From contig OY723241.1 in NCBI GenBank assembly GCA_963210315.1, positions 558,001-622,000 on the forward strand: 64,000 bases of DNA. The letters run 5' to 3'. The stretch comes from Rhynchopus euleeides. Lineage: Eukaryota > Euglenozoa > Diplonemea > Diplonemida > Diplonemidae. Positions within the stretch are counted from its first letter, which is position 1; the number at the start of each line of letters is the position of its first letter. Positions 20,780-30,938 of the stretch are shown here, one piece after another. The position numbers were made by a program, and so were the translations under genes. The notes beneath the pieces are model-generated. The model made no database searches. It was not told the DNA's origin and saw nothing but the letters and a program-made list of their open reading frames with translations.

Positions 20780-21841
20780 TCACGCGTTCAGGTAGTCCTT
20801 CTCGCCGTGCTCCGTTACCCCTGCCTCGGCCAGGTAGCGCAGTGCCTCCTTGCAGTTGTGCAACAGCAGGTTGTGCACGTTTGTGGCTGTGAGGTGGTGT
20901 CGGGCCGACGCTGTCGCGGGGCAGCCGAAGAAGAGGTGCTTCAGTGAGACCCCAGGCGGGGGGTGGCCCGGCGCATGCTTCAGGCAGGGTTGGCAAGGTG
21001 GTTGTGCCGTGCCCGGGATGTCGTGGTCGTAGACCAGGCGGTGGTGGTCGGCCCGGAGTCGGCGGATGGTGGTTTCCCCTAAGCGGGTGAGTCCCTCCAT
21101 GCGGAGGTCGGGGCGTTGCAGTCGCGTCTCCCCGATTCCCGAACGGTACGCGTACACGCTGTCCGTGCGGGGCACCGTTGCGTCGTTGTAGATGTGTCGG
21201 CGGAGGACGACACGAGCCGACGCGAGGCTAACCGGTTCCACCTGCGGCCGGAAGGCACCGATTTGCGCCTGTTTGTCAGCGAGTTCGTTCCCTGCTACCC
21301 CAACGTGTGACGGGATGTAGCGGAGGTGGGTGGTGACATCGTGGGTTTGGGCGAGCTCGTTCAACCACCTCCAGATGTCCCATTCGGTGGATCCTCTCGC
21401 TCGCTGCGGGCCGCTCAGCAGCGCGTTCAGTGCGCTCTGCGAGTCTGTGAGGATGGCGATCGTTTCGCCTGGGGATACCAGGGTGCATAGGTGAGCGAGG
21501 GATTCTCTGATGGCCACCAGCTCCGCCTGGTAGCTGATGCAGCGGTGTCCTGCCGGCCAGGCGAGCTTTTTCCTGAGGCGGCCCTCCGGCATGCTGTACA
21601 CCGCTGCTCCTGCGCCGCCCTGCTGTTGCCGCGATGTGGAGTTGGAGACTGACCCGTCGGTGTACACATGCCAGGCGCATGTCGGGAGGGCCTGGATGGT
21701 CTGCTCTGCCAGGTCCCGGAGGGTGTGGTAGCAGAGGTAGGTTTTTTTTTCCCTCTTGTGTCCCATGCCTTGTTTGCAGTGATCGCATTGTTGGCCATCC
21801 TTGCTGTAGTTCGGCATGCCGCCCTTCCCACCTTCCCCCAC
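20780..21841 (-). CDS. RNase H domain protein of a non-LTR-type retroelement
   Basis: 353 aa. The N-terminus carries a CDHC...GH zinc-knuckle-like cluster (residues 19-28). RNase HI fold follows with all four acidic residues: D62 (VYTDGS), E107 (SYQAELVAI), D133 (LTDSQSAL) and D189 (HVGVAGNELADK). The C-terminal region CQPC...HLFFGCPATASARHH resembles the Cys/His tail found after RNase H in Ingi/Jockey-like elements. RNase H degrades the RNA of RNA-DNA hybrids during reverse transcription. The first 33 residues are encoded within the last tandem monomer, so the ORF start was created by the array junction. It may be the 3' part of a longer polyprotein whose RT part is missing here. Confidence 0.8.
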   Translation of the reverse strand: MGEGGKGGMPNYSKDGQQCDHCKQGMGHKREKKTYLCYHTLRDLAEQTIQALPTCAWHVYTDGSVSNSTSRQQQGGAGAAVYSMPEGRLRKKLAWPAGHRCISYQAELVAIRESLAHLCTLVSPGETIAILTDSQSALNALLSGPQRARGSTEWDIWRWLNELAQTHDVTTHLRYIPSHVGVAGNELADKQAQIGAFRPQVEPVSLASARVVLRRHIYNDATVPRTDSVYAYRSGIGETRLQRPDLRMEGLTRLGETTIRRLRADHHRLVYDHDIPGTAQPPCQPCLKHAPGHPPPGVSLKHLFFGCPATASARHHLTATNVHNLLLHNCKEALRYLAEAGVTEHGEKDYLNA

Positions 21842-23277
21842 CCCCTCCCCGGCGGTTTTGCTCTCCGTGTGGTTTGGTGGTACTGGTGAGCCATCTGGGG
21901 AAAGAACCTTGACAATCCCGGGCCGGCAGTACGTTCGTCACCCCCACGGGCTCGGCCGGTTTCTAAACCTTTAGGCAATCTACGTCCGCAGGCCAAGAAC
22001 CCGGTGTGCAGATGCACGTTGGGAGCCCCCTGAAGTCCGCACACGCCCTCTCTGAGTAGTCCCCGACCAAGCGCTGGCCTCTCTGACCGACTACCATGCC
22101 GCCGCAGGCCAAGAACCCGGTGTGCCGAAGCACGTTGGGAGCCCCCTGAAGTCAACACAGCACCCCGCCAGTGGCTCCAGCTGTCCCTCCCCATGTCAGA
22201 GTTGACGGAAAAAGGCGGACCCTCTTTTGTCCCAGTGCTCCGTGCTATGCACTGGGACCCCGTTGCCCAGGCGGACCAGCCTGGGGGAGCCCTCGGGGTG
22301 TGGGGTTGAGTTTTACGACTTCCCTAGGTCTTAGGTAGTTTAAGGTCGTGCCCAGGACCTTTTTTTTTTCCCTCTTGTGTCCCATGCCTTGTTTGCAGTG
22401 ATCGCATTGTTGGCCATCCTTGCTGTAGTTCGGCATGCCGCCCTTCCCACCTTCCCCCACCCCCTCCCCGGCGGTTTTGCTCTCCGTGTGGTTTGGTGGT
22501 ACTGGTGAGCCATCTGGGGAAAGAACCTTGACAATCCCGGGCCGGCAGTACGTTCGTCACCCCCACGGGCTCGGCCGGTTTCTAAACCTTTAGGCAATCT
22601 ACGTCCGCAGGCCAAGAACCCGGTGTGCAGATGCACGTTGGGAGCCCCCTGAAGTCCGCACACGCCCTCTCTGAGTAGTCCCCGACCAAGCGCTGGCCTC
22701 TCTGACCGACTACCATGCCGCCGCAGGCCAAGAACCCGGTGTGCCGAAGCACGTTGGGAGCCCCCTGAAGTCAACACAGCACCCCGCCAGTGGCTCCAGC
22801 TGTCCCTCCCCATGTCAGAGTTGACGGAAAAAGGCGGACCCTCTTTTGTCCCAGTGCTCCGTGCTATGCACTGGGACCCCGTTGCCCAGGCGGACCAGCC
22901 TGGGGGAGCCCTCGGGGTGTGGGGTTGAGTTTTACGACTTCCCTAGGTCTTAGGTAGTTTAAGGTCGTGCCCAGGACCTTTTTTTTTCCCTCTTGTGTCC
23001 CATGCCTTGTTTGCAGTGATCGCATTGTTGGCCATCCTTGCTGTAGTTCGGCATGCCGCCCTTCCCACCTTCCCCCACCCCCTCCCCGGCGGTTTTGCTC
23101 TCCGTGTGGTTTGGTGGTACTGGTGAGCCATCTGGGGAAAGAACCTTGACAATCCCGGGCCGGCAGTACGTTCGTCACCCCCACGGGCTCGGCCGGTTTC
23201 TAAACCTTTAGGCAATCTACGTCCGCAGGCCAAGAACCCGGTGTGCAGATGCACGTTGGGAGCCCCCTGAAGAAATT
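21747..23277. repeat. 619-bp tandem repeat, about 2.4 copies
   Basis: Copies begin at the run TTTTTTTTCCCTCTTGTG (21747, 22366, 22984) and are near-identical; junctions fall at the poly-T. Within each unit a roughly 60-bp block (AGGCCAAGAACCCGGTGTGC...) is itself duplicated about 120-150 bp apart. The array sits 5' of the RNase H ORF in the sense of transcription. Confidence 0.9.
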
Positions 23278-23289
23278 TTTGGGTGCTGA

Positions 23290-23880
23290 AATCTGCACGA
23301 AATCCCCAAACTATCACCCAAAATCGTCACCAAAGTGAAGAATTCACCCCGGAAGTGATTCCGGCAGACCAAAATGGGTGGAGTACCCTGTTTTCGGGTC
23401 AAAAATGCTGATTTTTTCAATGATATCCGCCCATGTCATGGTCTGTAACAGTAGTGTAACAGTAGACCCCCCCAATTTGGGCCGTTTTGGACCAGTTCTG
23501 AGCAACCACTTTCAAAGGCGGAGAAGGCCTCTAAACACCCCACAACCACACAGCTACCCCCTGAGGTAGGTTCCTGGGTGGTTTTTAGTGGTTTTGGTGG
23601 CCTTGTGACGCCCAGAGGCGGTCTGAAAGAGGGTATGGTGGGGAGACCCACCATAACCCCACCAATCCCTTGTTTTTAGGGGGTGTAACCAGGGTGGGCA
23701 TGAATCACCCAAAATATCAGCCAAAATCGTCACCAAAGTGAAAAATTCCGCTCGCAATTGATTCCGGGAGCCCAAATTGGGCGGAGTACCCTGTTTTCGG
23801 GTCAAACCTACGGAATATTTCAGTGGTATCCACATATGTAAATGGTCAGTAACAGTCGCGTAACAGTAGCCCCCCTAGCA
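23290..23880. repeat. Pair of diverged direct repeats (about 180 bp each)
   Basis: 23310-23470 and 23705-23875 share CCAAAATCGTCACCAAAGTG, GGAGTACCCTGTTTTCGGGT and the ending GTAACAGTAG followed by a C run. A copy of the 20255-20385 fragment lies between them. The CAGTAGACCCCCCC ending also occurs just outside E2 (19955-19970) and, inverted, at 13161-13177. Confidence 0.65.
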
Positions 23881-23899
23881 TATACCGACAAAGTGGGCA

Positions 23900-25250
23900 C
23901 ACACTATGAGATGAACATGGCATCAGGTGCAGTGCCCGCAGAAGAGACCCATGTGTGACACCGGTGTGTCTGCAGGACGAAGAGGGGCTGGGAGAAGGCG
24001 GCAAACAGCAGGGTGACGATGTCAGGGCAAAACTCTGGAACGAGAAAACGGGCTCGCACAAGCACACTCAACTGCAGCCGAGATCCGACAGCCGGGCAGA
24101 CAGTCTGGCAGAATTAAATGTTGTCAGACTCAAGAATCGCCAAGAAGGGATTCTGTATCCCTTGACAAGGAATGAACTGCAGGATTTTGCAGCAGAACTA
24201 GGTGCTGAGGTCCCAACCATACTCGAACGTGGATTTGTGAATTTTCTGGGTGAATAACAGGAGAAAAGCGCCCTAACGGAGGGGCTTTTTCCCACAAAAA
24301 TACCCGAAAAATCCCCAAAAAAGCTGGAAAATTGGGGTGGAAGGGTGGGAAACAGGTGGGAGAGACCCACAAAAGTCATTTGGTGGTGTTTTGGGGGGTA
24401 TTTTGGACCCAAAAATAGAAAAAATGGCCAAAATTTGGTTTTGTGACAGAAAATCGGGGGCTATGCAAGGGCCTACCCCCCCCCCCCTCCTCCCTCCCAG
24501 CACTGCTTATCACACCAAACGCAGCCCCCATCACCATGTGCTTGGTGATGTGGCTGCTGGACATGCCAAGAGCAGCAACACAATTTGGATCCGAGTGGCG
24601 GAGGGGGGGGGAGGCGAGGGGGAAGGGCAGACACTGCTGCCACGTTTTTTTGTGGGTCTCCCCTCCCCCTTCGCTGTGCTTGCTGTGCGGAAGTGCAATC
24701 AAGGAAGGGGCGCAGGGGGGGGGGGTTCCTTTCGCTCATCTAACACCAAGCGGCAACCAGAGAGAGAGAGAGAGAGGGGGGGGGGTAGGGGGGCGGGAGG
24801 GGTGTTTACAGAACACCACGTATATACCACTCTGAAACGCAGTTTTCAGGGGGGGGGATTGCTCCGGGAAAACACACCACCCCCACCCCCAACCCCACTC
24901 CAACCCCTCCCAGAGGAATCAACAGCGAAACGAAGGTGAGGTGCCATAAACCCCCGTTTTGCGCCGTAAAACCCCCGGTGAACTGACCCCCCCTGTGTGG
25001 GACACCCCCCCCCCCCCCCCAGGGACCCCCGGCAGGTAGCTACTCCTGTTGCAGAGGGACCGTCATGTCCGTCCCTTCACGGAAGGCAATCATTGGGCGG
25101 CCGATGTGACCAGCGCAGCGGGTGCGGAAGCTCTCCGGGGGTCAACACCGCCCGTGGGGCGCTGTGGAGGGGGGGGGGGGGGTGGGTGGGTGGCGGCGGT
25201 GTCCAATAAAGAGAAGCTGTGGCAGAATAGCAGAATCTCTTTTGCTCCAA
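23900..25250. other. Intergenic, low-complexity
   Basis: C and G runs (24478-24490, 24713-24723, 25008-25020, 25167-25183) and a GA microsatellite (24760-24785). A 100-codon plus-strand frame ending at 24257 has no recognisable domain. This is the region downstream of the CCCH gene. Confidence 0.5.
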
Positions 25251-25254
25251 AAAG

Positions 25255-27138
25255 TCATACTTTCGCCGCTGCCTCAGGGGCGGGCCTCTTGGGAACGGCT
25301 GCAGCGGGCGGCTCGTCGGCGTTCTGCCTCCCGTCACTCCCGTTGCTGCTGGCGTTGTTCTCGTCCTCCACCGGGGCGCTGAGCTCGTTGTCGCCGTGGG
25401 CAAAGGCGCACTGGTCCCCAAAGACACACCCTGACTTCATGAAGTTCCTGCAGATCACAGTCTTAAACCTCCCGGTGTCGAGGCGGCGGCGGCGCCCCGT
25501 CCGGCGGGACTTCTTCTTCGTCGGAGATGCACTGCTGTCCGTGGGGCTTTCGGACGTCGGGGCAGGTGCCCCTGCGGCAGCAGGGGCCTGAACCTGCACC
25601 TGCACCTGGGCCTGCGCCTGAGGCACAAGCGGTGCAGCGTACCCACCCCCACCGTTCTGCATCCCCACGCGCTGCCCGTTGTTGGGGACGTAGGTGTTGA
25701 TGATGGCGGGCTTCAGCCTCAGCTGCATCGCCGCCGCCCGGATCACATCCCCCGGGAGCTCCTGCGACTCGTCGTTGGGGTAGTCCCCGTCGTCCTCCTC
25801 CTCCCCCTCCACCACGCCTGTCCCGTCGGCGTGGGTGTACCCGTCGATCTCCTCATCCTCGTCATCCGTGTCATCCAGCGGCGGCAGCGTGATCTTGCCG
25901 CTGCCCCCCAGGCTGAGCGACCCTCCCAGGCTCGGGGGACACCCCGGGGAAGCGGACAGCGGGGACGCCGTTGTGTGCGGCGGGGAGGCGATACGCACGC
26001 CCTTCATGGGCGTGTTTGCCACAAGCGGGTGCCCCCCGGGTGCAACCAGCACGCCAGTCGGGGATGACACAGAGAGGAACGCACCGGACGCAGGGTGGGG
26101 CCGCGGGACAGGCATGCCTTGCGGCTGCTGCTGCTGCGGCTGCTGGTGGTGGTGGTGATGGTGGTGGTGCTGATGCTGGTGCTGCTGCTGCTGCGGTTGC
26201 TGCTGCATCATCATCTGCCCCCCCGGGAGACTGTGCGGGCTGGGTGGAGGCGAGGTTGCGCCGTGCCCCATCATCCCAAACTGCTGCGGCTGCGCCGCGC
26301 CTGTGATGCTGATCTGCGTGATCATGCCCTGCTGCTGCTGCTGATCGACAGGCTGCGGCTGCGGCTGCTGATGCTGCGGCTGCGGCTGCTGATGCTGCGG
26401 CTGCGGCTGCGGCACAGGCGCGTTCTGCGGGTAGCCCATAGGGTACCCACCCTGGAAGTGGGGCAGCTGCTGCTGCTGCGGCGGCAGCTGCTGCGGCTGC
26501 TGCTGCTGCTGGGGCATCTGGAGTGGCAGCCCGCCCGGCGGGCTGACAGGGCTGTTCTGCCCCATGGGGTACTGCCCCTGGTGGGGCATGGTGGGCGACG
26601 TCCCCATGTCGGGCGTGGGCGAGATGCTGCCGTGGCTGCTGCCCAGCATCCACTGCTGCTGCGGCTGCTGCTGCTGCTGCGGCTGCGGCTGGGACGGCTG
26701 CGGGAGCTGCATCTGCGGCATCTGCTGCATGTGCTGCGGTGAGCCCTGCTGCTGCTGGGGAGGCATCTGCTGCTGCTGCTGCGGCTGCTGCACGGGGAAA
26801 ACCTGCTGCGGCTGTGGGTGCGGCTGTGGCGGTGGAGACTGTTGGTACGCCGGCTGCTGCTGCATCTGCATCTGCGGCTGCTGCGGCTGCACCTGCGGGA
26901 CCTGCTGCATCTGCGGCGGCTGCTGCTGGTATGCCGGCTGCGGCTGCATCTGCTGCGGGACAGGCTGGGGCTGAGGGGGCTGGTACTGCTGCGGCTGCTG
27001 CTGCTGCTGCATCTGCGGCTGCATCTGCACCGGCTGCTGCTGCTGCGGCTGCTGCATCACCTGCTGCGGCTGCTGGAACGGCATCTGCTGCATCTGGCCC
27101 CCAGGCATGCCAACCCCCTGCACGGACGTCATGTTCAT
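25255..27138 (-). CDS. Glutamine-rich CCCH zinc-finger protein
   Basis: 627 aa, single exon. Residues about 8-390 are a Q/P/M-rich low-complexity region with a His run and long Gln stretches. A Ser/Gly/Pro segment and an acidic stretch (DDTDDEDEEIDG) follow. Near the C-terminus a basic RRTGRRRRLDTGRFKTVIC leads into one CCCH finger: C563-x7-C571-x5-C577-x3-H581. This finger class typically binds AU- or pyrimidine-rich mRNA; such proteins regulate mRNA stability or translation in the cytoplasm. A prion-like Q/P-rich arm suggests granule assembly (inference). The ATG at 27138 was chosen because the open frame above it lacks ATG and changes composition. Confidence in the gene is high; its RNA target is unknown. 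Confidence 0.88.
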   Translation of the reverse strand: MNMTSVQGVGMPGGQMQQMPFQQPQQVMQQPQQQQPVQMQPQMQQQQQPQQYQPPQPQPVPQQMQPQPAYQQQPPQMQQVPQVQPQQPQMQMQQQPAYQQSPPPQPHPQPQQVFPVQQPQQQQQMPPQQQQGSPQHMQQMPQMQLPQPSQPQPQQQQQPQQQWMLGSSHGSISPTPDMGTSPTMPHQGQYPMGQNSPVSPPGGLPLQMPQQQQQPQQLPPQQQQLPHFQGGYPMGYPQNAPVPQPQPQHQQPQPQHQQPQPQPVDQQQQQGMITQISITGAAQPQQFGMMGHGATSPPPSPHSLPGGQMMMQQQPQQQQHQHQHHHHHHHHQQPQQQQPQGMPVPRPHPASGAFLSVSSPTGVLVAPGGHPLVANTPMKGVRIASPPHTTASPLSASPGCPPSLGGSLSLGGSGKITLPPLDDTDDEDEEIDGYTHADGTGVVEGEEEDDGDYPNDESQELPGDVIRAAAMQLRLKPAIINTYVPNNGQRVGMQNGGGGYAAPLVPQAQAQVQVQVQAPAAAGAPAPTSESPTDSSASPTKKKSRRTGRRRRLDTGRFKTVICRNFMKSGCVFGDQCAFAHGDNELSAPVEDENNASSNGSDGRQNADEPPAAAVPKRPAPEAAAKV

Positions 27139-28442
27139 CCCTCCCCCAGGCGCACAACCGCAAGGCCTACCGACACGCCTGCACCGCCTGTCGCCTTTGT
27201 TGCAGTCAGGCAAACTGGCGGGAAGCTGCGCTGCTGTGTCGCTGCAACAACCCTGCAGTGTCGGGGGCGGTGGTGCCACGCAATGATTGCCACTAGTCTT
27301 CCAAACGGTGCCTCAAAATTTCGAGTTTATTTTTCAGACTCTTCGCGGGGGTTCCGTAAGGATCCTCTTGTCGAGCCCAGAGAGCCTGACACTTCGCGAG
27401 GACAAGCCGCTGAACATCGGAAGATGGTGACTGAAAACGGTAGGGGAGAGAAGGGGGCTCCTGTCTGACTCTGCAGCACCTATCACGCTGCGACACTACC
27501 ACGGGCCACAACCCAATACTGTAGATAACCCTCACACACCCCGACCCCCACCACCCCCTGCCGCTCTGCCATTGCCGAAACACTTTCCCCCGGAGGGGGT
27601 CCGGATTGCGTGCGTTTGGTTGAGACAAAACGTTGTGCAAGGCCCACGCACCCCTACCCCCAGCAGCAATGGAATGGACAATACATACGCTCGAACACAA
27701 GGGTATACAGGGAGGGAGGGAGGGAGGGGGGGTCGAATCTGTACAACACAAGACAGGGCAGCACAAACAAGGAAAAGGGTGGGCCCGGATATGGATCACC
27801 ACAAGAGACATCCGAGATTTTTTTTTGGGCTGCGGGCTGTGGACTGGGGGGAGGGGATAGCACCCTAACTGGAACCGAAACGTGGCCACTCCACATTCAC
27901 GCATGTGTGTCACACGGGCGGGGGGTGGGAAGGGGCACGTATTTTCCTCCCAATAGTTTTGGCAACGACGTGTTACGGCATGGCATGGCCAAGACTAGCA
28001 GCACGTGGGCCGCTCTTATGCGGCCTCATTTCAAACTTCTCTTTTTTTGGAATCGGTGACAAGACTCCCACGTACCCTCCGGGATTACCCATGAGACAGG
28101 CGAGATAACGCAGCAAACCCGCCAGACATGTGGCTTGCTTGCGAGCACCTCACACAACCAGTGGCATGGCGGCCATGATGGGTGTATTTTTCCGAGCAGG
28201 GGGGCATTCACTCGGCGCGATATGCACCCATTTTTTCGGTTGGTTGATTTTGCTGCCAAGCCGGTTCTTTTTTTTCGAGTTGCAAAACCACAGGGGGGGG
28301 CTTCGGACATCGCCCACGCAACAAAAGAAACTGCTGGAAAGACCACAACACACACACACTCTCCCCCCCCCCCCACACCCTTCCCCGATCTCCAATACTC
28401 AGCCAACACAACTCACCCAGCCCACCCCCCCATCCCACCCAC
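27139..28442. other. Intergenic between the CCCH and PDZ genes
   Basis: No credible coding frame. It contains a G-rich stretch (27716-27732), short A/T runs and C runs (28362-28373). This should hold the 5' flank of the CCCH gene and the 3' flank of the PDZ gene. Confidence 0.5.
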
Positions 28443-30938
28443 TCACATCGACACATTTGTAGAAGGACTCTCAAACTCAAACCGCAGCTCCGTGTCATTC
28501 CTGAGCTCCCCGGACGTGACCGCGCTTGCGAATGACCGTGCATCAGGGTAGTGCACCCCATTCACCGACACCGCATTCAGGTTGACATACGCGCCAAACC
28601 CGCTGCGATCCGCTGCAGACCCCGGCTGCACGGCGTGCACCACTGTGGAGGCACCCTTCCACACCAGGCCGAGCGTCGTGTCATGCGGGCCACGGCGGAG
28701 CACAGCACGCATCGTCGCACTGATGTCACCACTCGGCGGCGCACCGCCGCCACCCTGGGGCCCACCCAGCCCCACAGCCGGGCCAGAGTCTCCTGCCGCG
28801 GGAGACCGAGTCCACACGTCACCGTCGCTCCACTCCACGCGGTAAGGCGTCACCTTGACACACCGGGTCCCCATCAGCTCGAAGCCACCCCCAGGGGTCA
28901 GCGTGATGGCCTCCCTCTGATCGAGAGGGGCCTGGGCGCCCTGCAGGCCGTAGCACGCCATGCCGTCAGCCGCGACGATGCAGGGCGTCCCGTCGCCGCA
29001 GATCCACCTCCCCTCGAGCGGGAGGAACGCCTCCCGGTTCCCCTCCCGGAGGACGTCGAGCTGCGCCTTCAGCGCGGAAACCGATGGGGTCGCCGCGGAG
29101 ACAATAGGCGTGAGGTGGTCGTTCTTCTCCTCTTCAAACCTCCTCTGAGAGCGGTGCAGCACTGAGGGGTCGTGCTGCGGCGACCCACACGGCCCATTCT
29201 TGTTGTAGAATATCCCCTCGTTATCCCCGACAACCCTACCCGTCGACGGGGCACCCCCTCCGACACTCTCCCTCTCTGAATAGCTCTGCATCGGAGAGCG
29301 GTGGTGCCGCACATCGCGCGACAGCTTGCGGTACGACGTCACCTGGTGGTGGTCGGGGGGGCTCCGCCCCATCGACCCGCTCCGCTCGCTCCCACCGCGG
29401 GGTTGATCCTCCCCGACTATAATATCCGCTTTATGCTTCATGATATCACGCTGCAGCCGGCTGTAAGACGTGTGGTGGCTTGGAGTCTCCTCTCCTCTCC
29501 TGGGATCACTCTGCGGCACTGGCGATGCCATGTCGGTGTCGCGGTGGAGCCTGATGTCCCGCGTGAGCCTCTCATGGCTGACATGGTGCGACGACCTCCC
29601 TGTGTCAAACCCATCCAGCCCATACGACGCAGGGGTCGCCGAGAGGGACTGCGGGGGCCGCGGCGGCGACGACATCTCATACCCCCCGCGCATCTTCGAC
29701 CCCCCTTCGCTGGGCTGCCACCCCTGCTGGGGCACTCCATCCCCTCTCCGATCCTCCTGATAATTCCGCACCTCGTCAAAACCCTGCAGGTGCAAATCCT
29801 TCGGATCGACCCTCTGCTGGCTTTCCGGTGTCTGCCCCCGCTGCTGCTGGTGGTGGTGCTGGTGGTGGTGGCGGAGCTGCTGCCTCGGCGTTGCCTCCCT
29901 GGAGGGAGAAGCGCTCATATCCGCGTGGTGCTTCCGCATGTCATCCCTCAGCTCGCTGTAGCTCGTATACCTCTTCTGATGCGACACCTCAGAGAAGGCT
30001 TCGCCATACCCGGGGCTGTCCCCCACGCCCCGACCACCCCCTCCACCAGCAGCAGCAGCAGCGGCACGGGGCGACCCACCCATATCACACGCATGCTTCC
30101 GCACGTCATCCCTCAGCTTGCTGTAGCTGGTGTGGCGGGGGGAACCCCCATAGGGGTCGTAATGACCCCTCGCAGGGGTCCTGGAGCCCTCCGCCTCGTG
30201 ATCCTCACGGTGCTGCCCGCCCTTCTGCGGGGTGGGCACGTCTGCTGCGTGGTGGCGGATGTCCCTCTGGAGGGAGCGGTTGCTCCTCCTGTGGTTCGGG
30301 TCTGTCGCGGAGACGGCGTGGCTCTCCGTGTCGGGGGGTTGGTAGATATCAGCGCGGTGTTTGTGGACATCTTCGCGGAGCGCCTCCCCGCTGGTGTGGT
30401 GAAGAGTGGAGTTATGTGCGTCCTTCTCCGTATCATAGAAGGTGAAGAGAAGCGACGTGGAGCTCTCACACAGAGCTGCGAGCTTGCTGTTGGTATCCAC
30501 GACATGCCCGTTCACGCTGTGGAGGCGGTATCCGAGGTACCTCTGCATGTCGACGCGTTCCCCCTCGCCCCCAGGGGTGACCCCCTTCAGCACCAGCCCC
30601 TCCCCCTGCTCCGGACGCTCGAAGGTGAGGCCAAGCCCCCTGCCCCTCTGCCGCGTCGCGGTTGCCGAAACAAACCCCCAGTAACGCTCGTCAGACCCCC
30701 CCGAGGTGGGCTGCTGTTCGGACGGCGGGTTTAGGGAGTAGTTCGACGCAGGGGTGCCGTGGTCCGGCCTGTCGCGCATCGTCTCCAGCAGGCGGTGCTG
30801 GTGGAAGTGGTGGTCTCCGGACCTCGGGGTGCCGTCGTGCTTTGAGTACCCAGGGGGTGTGGTGGTCATGGAGACGTGGTGCTTCTGCCGGTCGCGCTTC
30901 ATCTCGCGGTGGCTTGTGTACCGCCGGGGGGTCTCCAT
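28443..30938 (-). CDS. Two-PDZ protein with a novel HTSYS-L-R-D repeat
   Basis: 831 aa, single exon. The ATG at 30938 follows a pyrimidine-rich tract ending CTCAG, a plausible splice or trans-splice acceptor. Residues about 95-170 form a PDZ-like fold (LGLTFE...GLVLKGVTPGG...LHSVNGHVV). Eight or nine diverged copies of a 17-19-residue motif, consensus HTSYSxLRxDVRKHxADM, are scattered from residue 6 to about 590, separated by disordered His/Pro/Gln/Ser-rich spacers. A beta-rich module with LEGRWICGDG...VEWSDGDVW lies near 640-720. A second PDZ domain (TLGLVWKG...VQPGSAADRSG...VNGVHYPDA) closes the protein. PDZ domains bind C-terminal peptides, so this is probably a scaffold. The repeat is not a family I recognise. 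Confidence 0.85.
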   Translation of the reverse strand: METPRRYTSHREMKRDRQKHHVSMTTTPPGYSKHDGTPRSGDHHFHQHRLLETMRDRPDHGTPASNYSLNPPSEQQPTSGGSDERYWGFVSATATRQRGRGLGLTFERPEQGEGLVLKGVTPGGEGERVDMQRYLGYRLHSVNGHVVDTNSKLAALCESSTSLLFTFYDTEKDAHNSTLHHTSGEALREDVHKHRADIYQPPDTESHAVSATDPNHRRSNRSLQRDIRHHAADVPTPQKGGQHREDHEAEGSRTPARGHYDPYGGSPRHTSYSKLRDDVRKHACDMGGSPRAAAAAAGGGGGRGVGDSPGYGEAFSEVSHQKRYTSYSELRDDMRKHHADMSASPSREATPRQQLRHHHQHHHQQQRGQTPESQQRVDPKDLHLQGFDEVRNYQEDRRGDGVPQQGWQPSEGGSKMRGGYEMSSPPRPPQSLSATPASYGLDGFDTGRSSHHVSHERLTRDIRLHRDTDMASPVPQSDPRRGEETPSHHTSYSRLQRDIMKHKADIIVGEDQPRGGSERSGSMGRSPPDHHQVTSYRKLSRDVRHHRSPMQSYSERESVGGGAPSTGRVVGDNEGIFYNKNGPCGSPQHDPSVLHRSQRRFEEEKNDHLTPIVSAATPSVSALKAQLDVLREGNREAFLPLEGRWICGDGTPCIVAADGMACYGLQGAQAPLDQREAITLTPGGGFELMGTRCVKVTPYRVEWSDGDVWTRSPAAGDSGPAVGLGGPQGGGGAPPSGDISATMRAVLRRGPHDTTLGLVWKGASTVVHAVQPGSAADRSGFGAYVNLNAVSVNGVHYPDARSFASAVTSGELRNDTELRFEFESPSTNVSM

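Larger units (their letters stand above)
20410..23277 (-). mobile_element. RNase H-bearing retroelement with 619-bp tandem monomers
   Basis: Read on the minus strand: 2.4 tandem monomers (23277 to about 21750; repeated starts near 22984, 22365 and 21747), then an RNase H ORF (21841-20780), then a 3' non-coding part ending in repeated ATCGTTCAAAA at about 20418-20440. A second copy, truncated on its 5' side, lies at 39062-39777 and has the same 3' tail. 5' truncation plus a short-repeat tail is typical of non-LTR retrotransposons. No reverse transcriptase is present in this copy. Confidence 0.75.

Noticed and set aside
25871..27163. 430-codon Ala-rich minus-strand ORF
   Set aside because: Alternate frame of the CAG-rich Gln region of the CCCH gene.
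29301..30734. 477-codon plus-strand ORF
   Set aside because: Antisense shadow of the PDZ repeat protein, with no domain signature.
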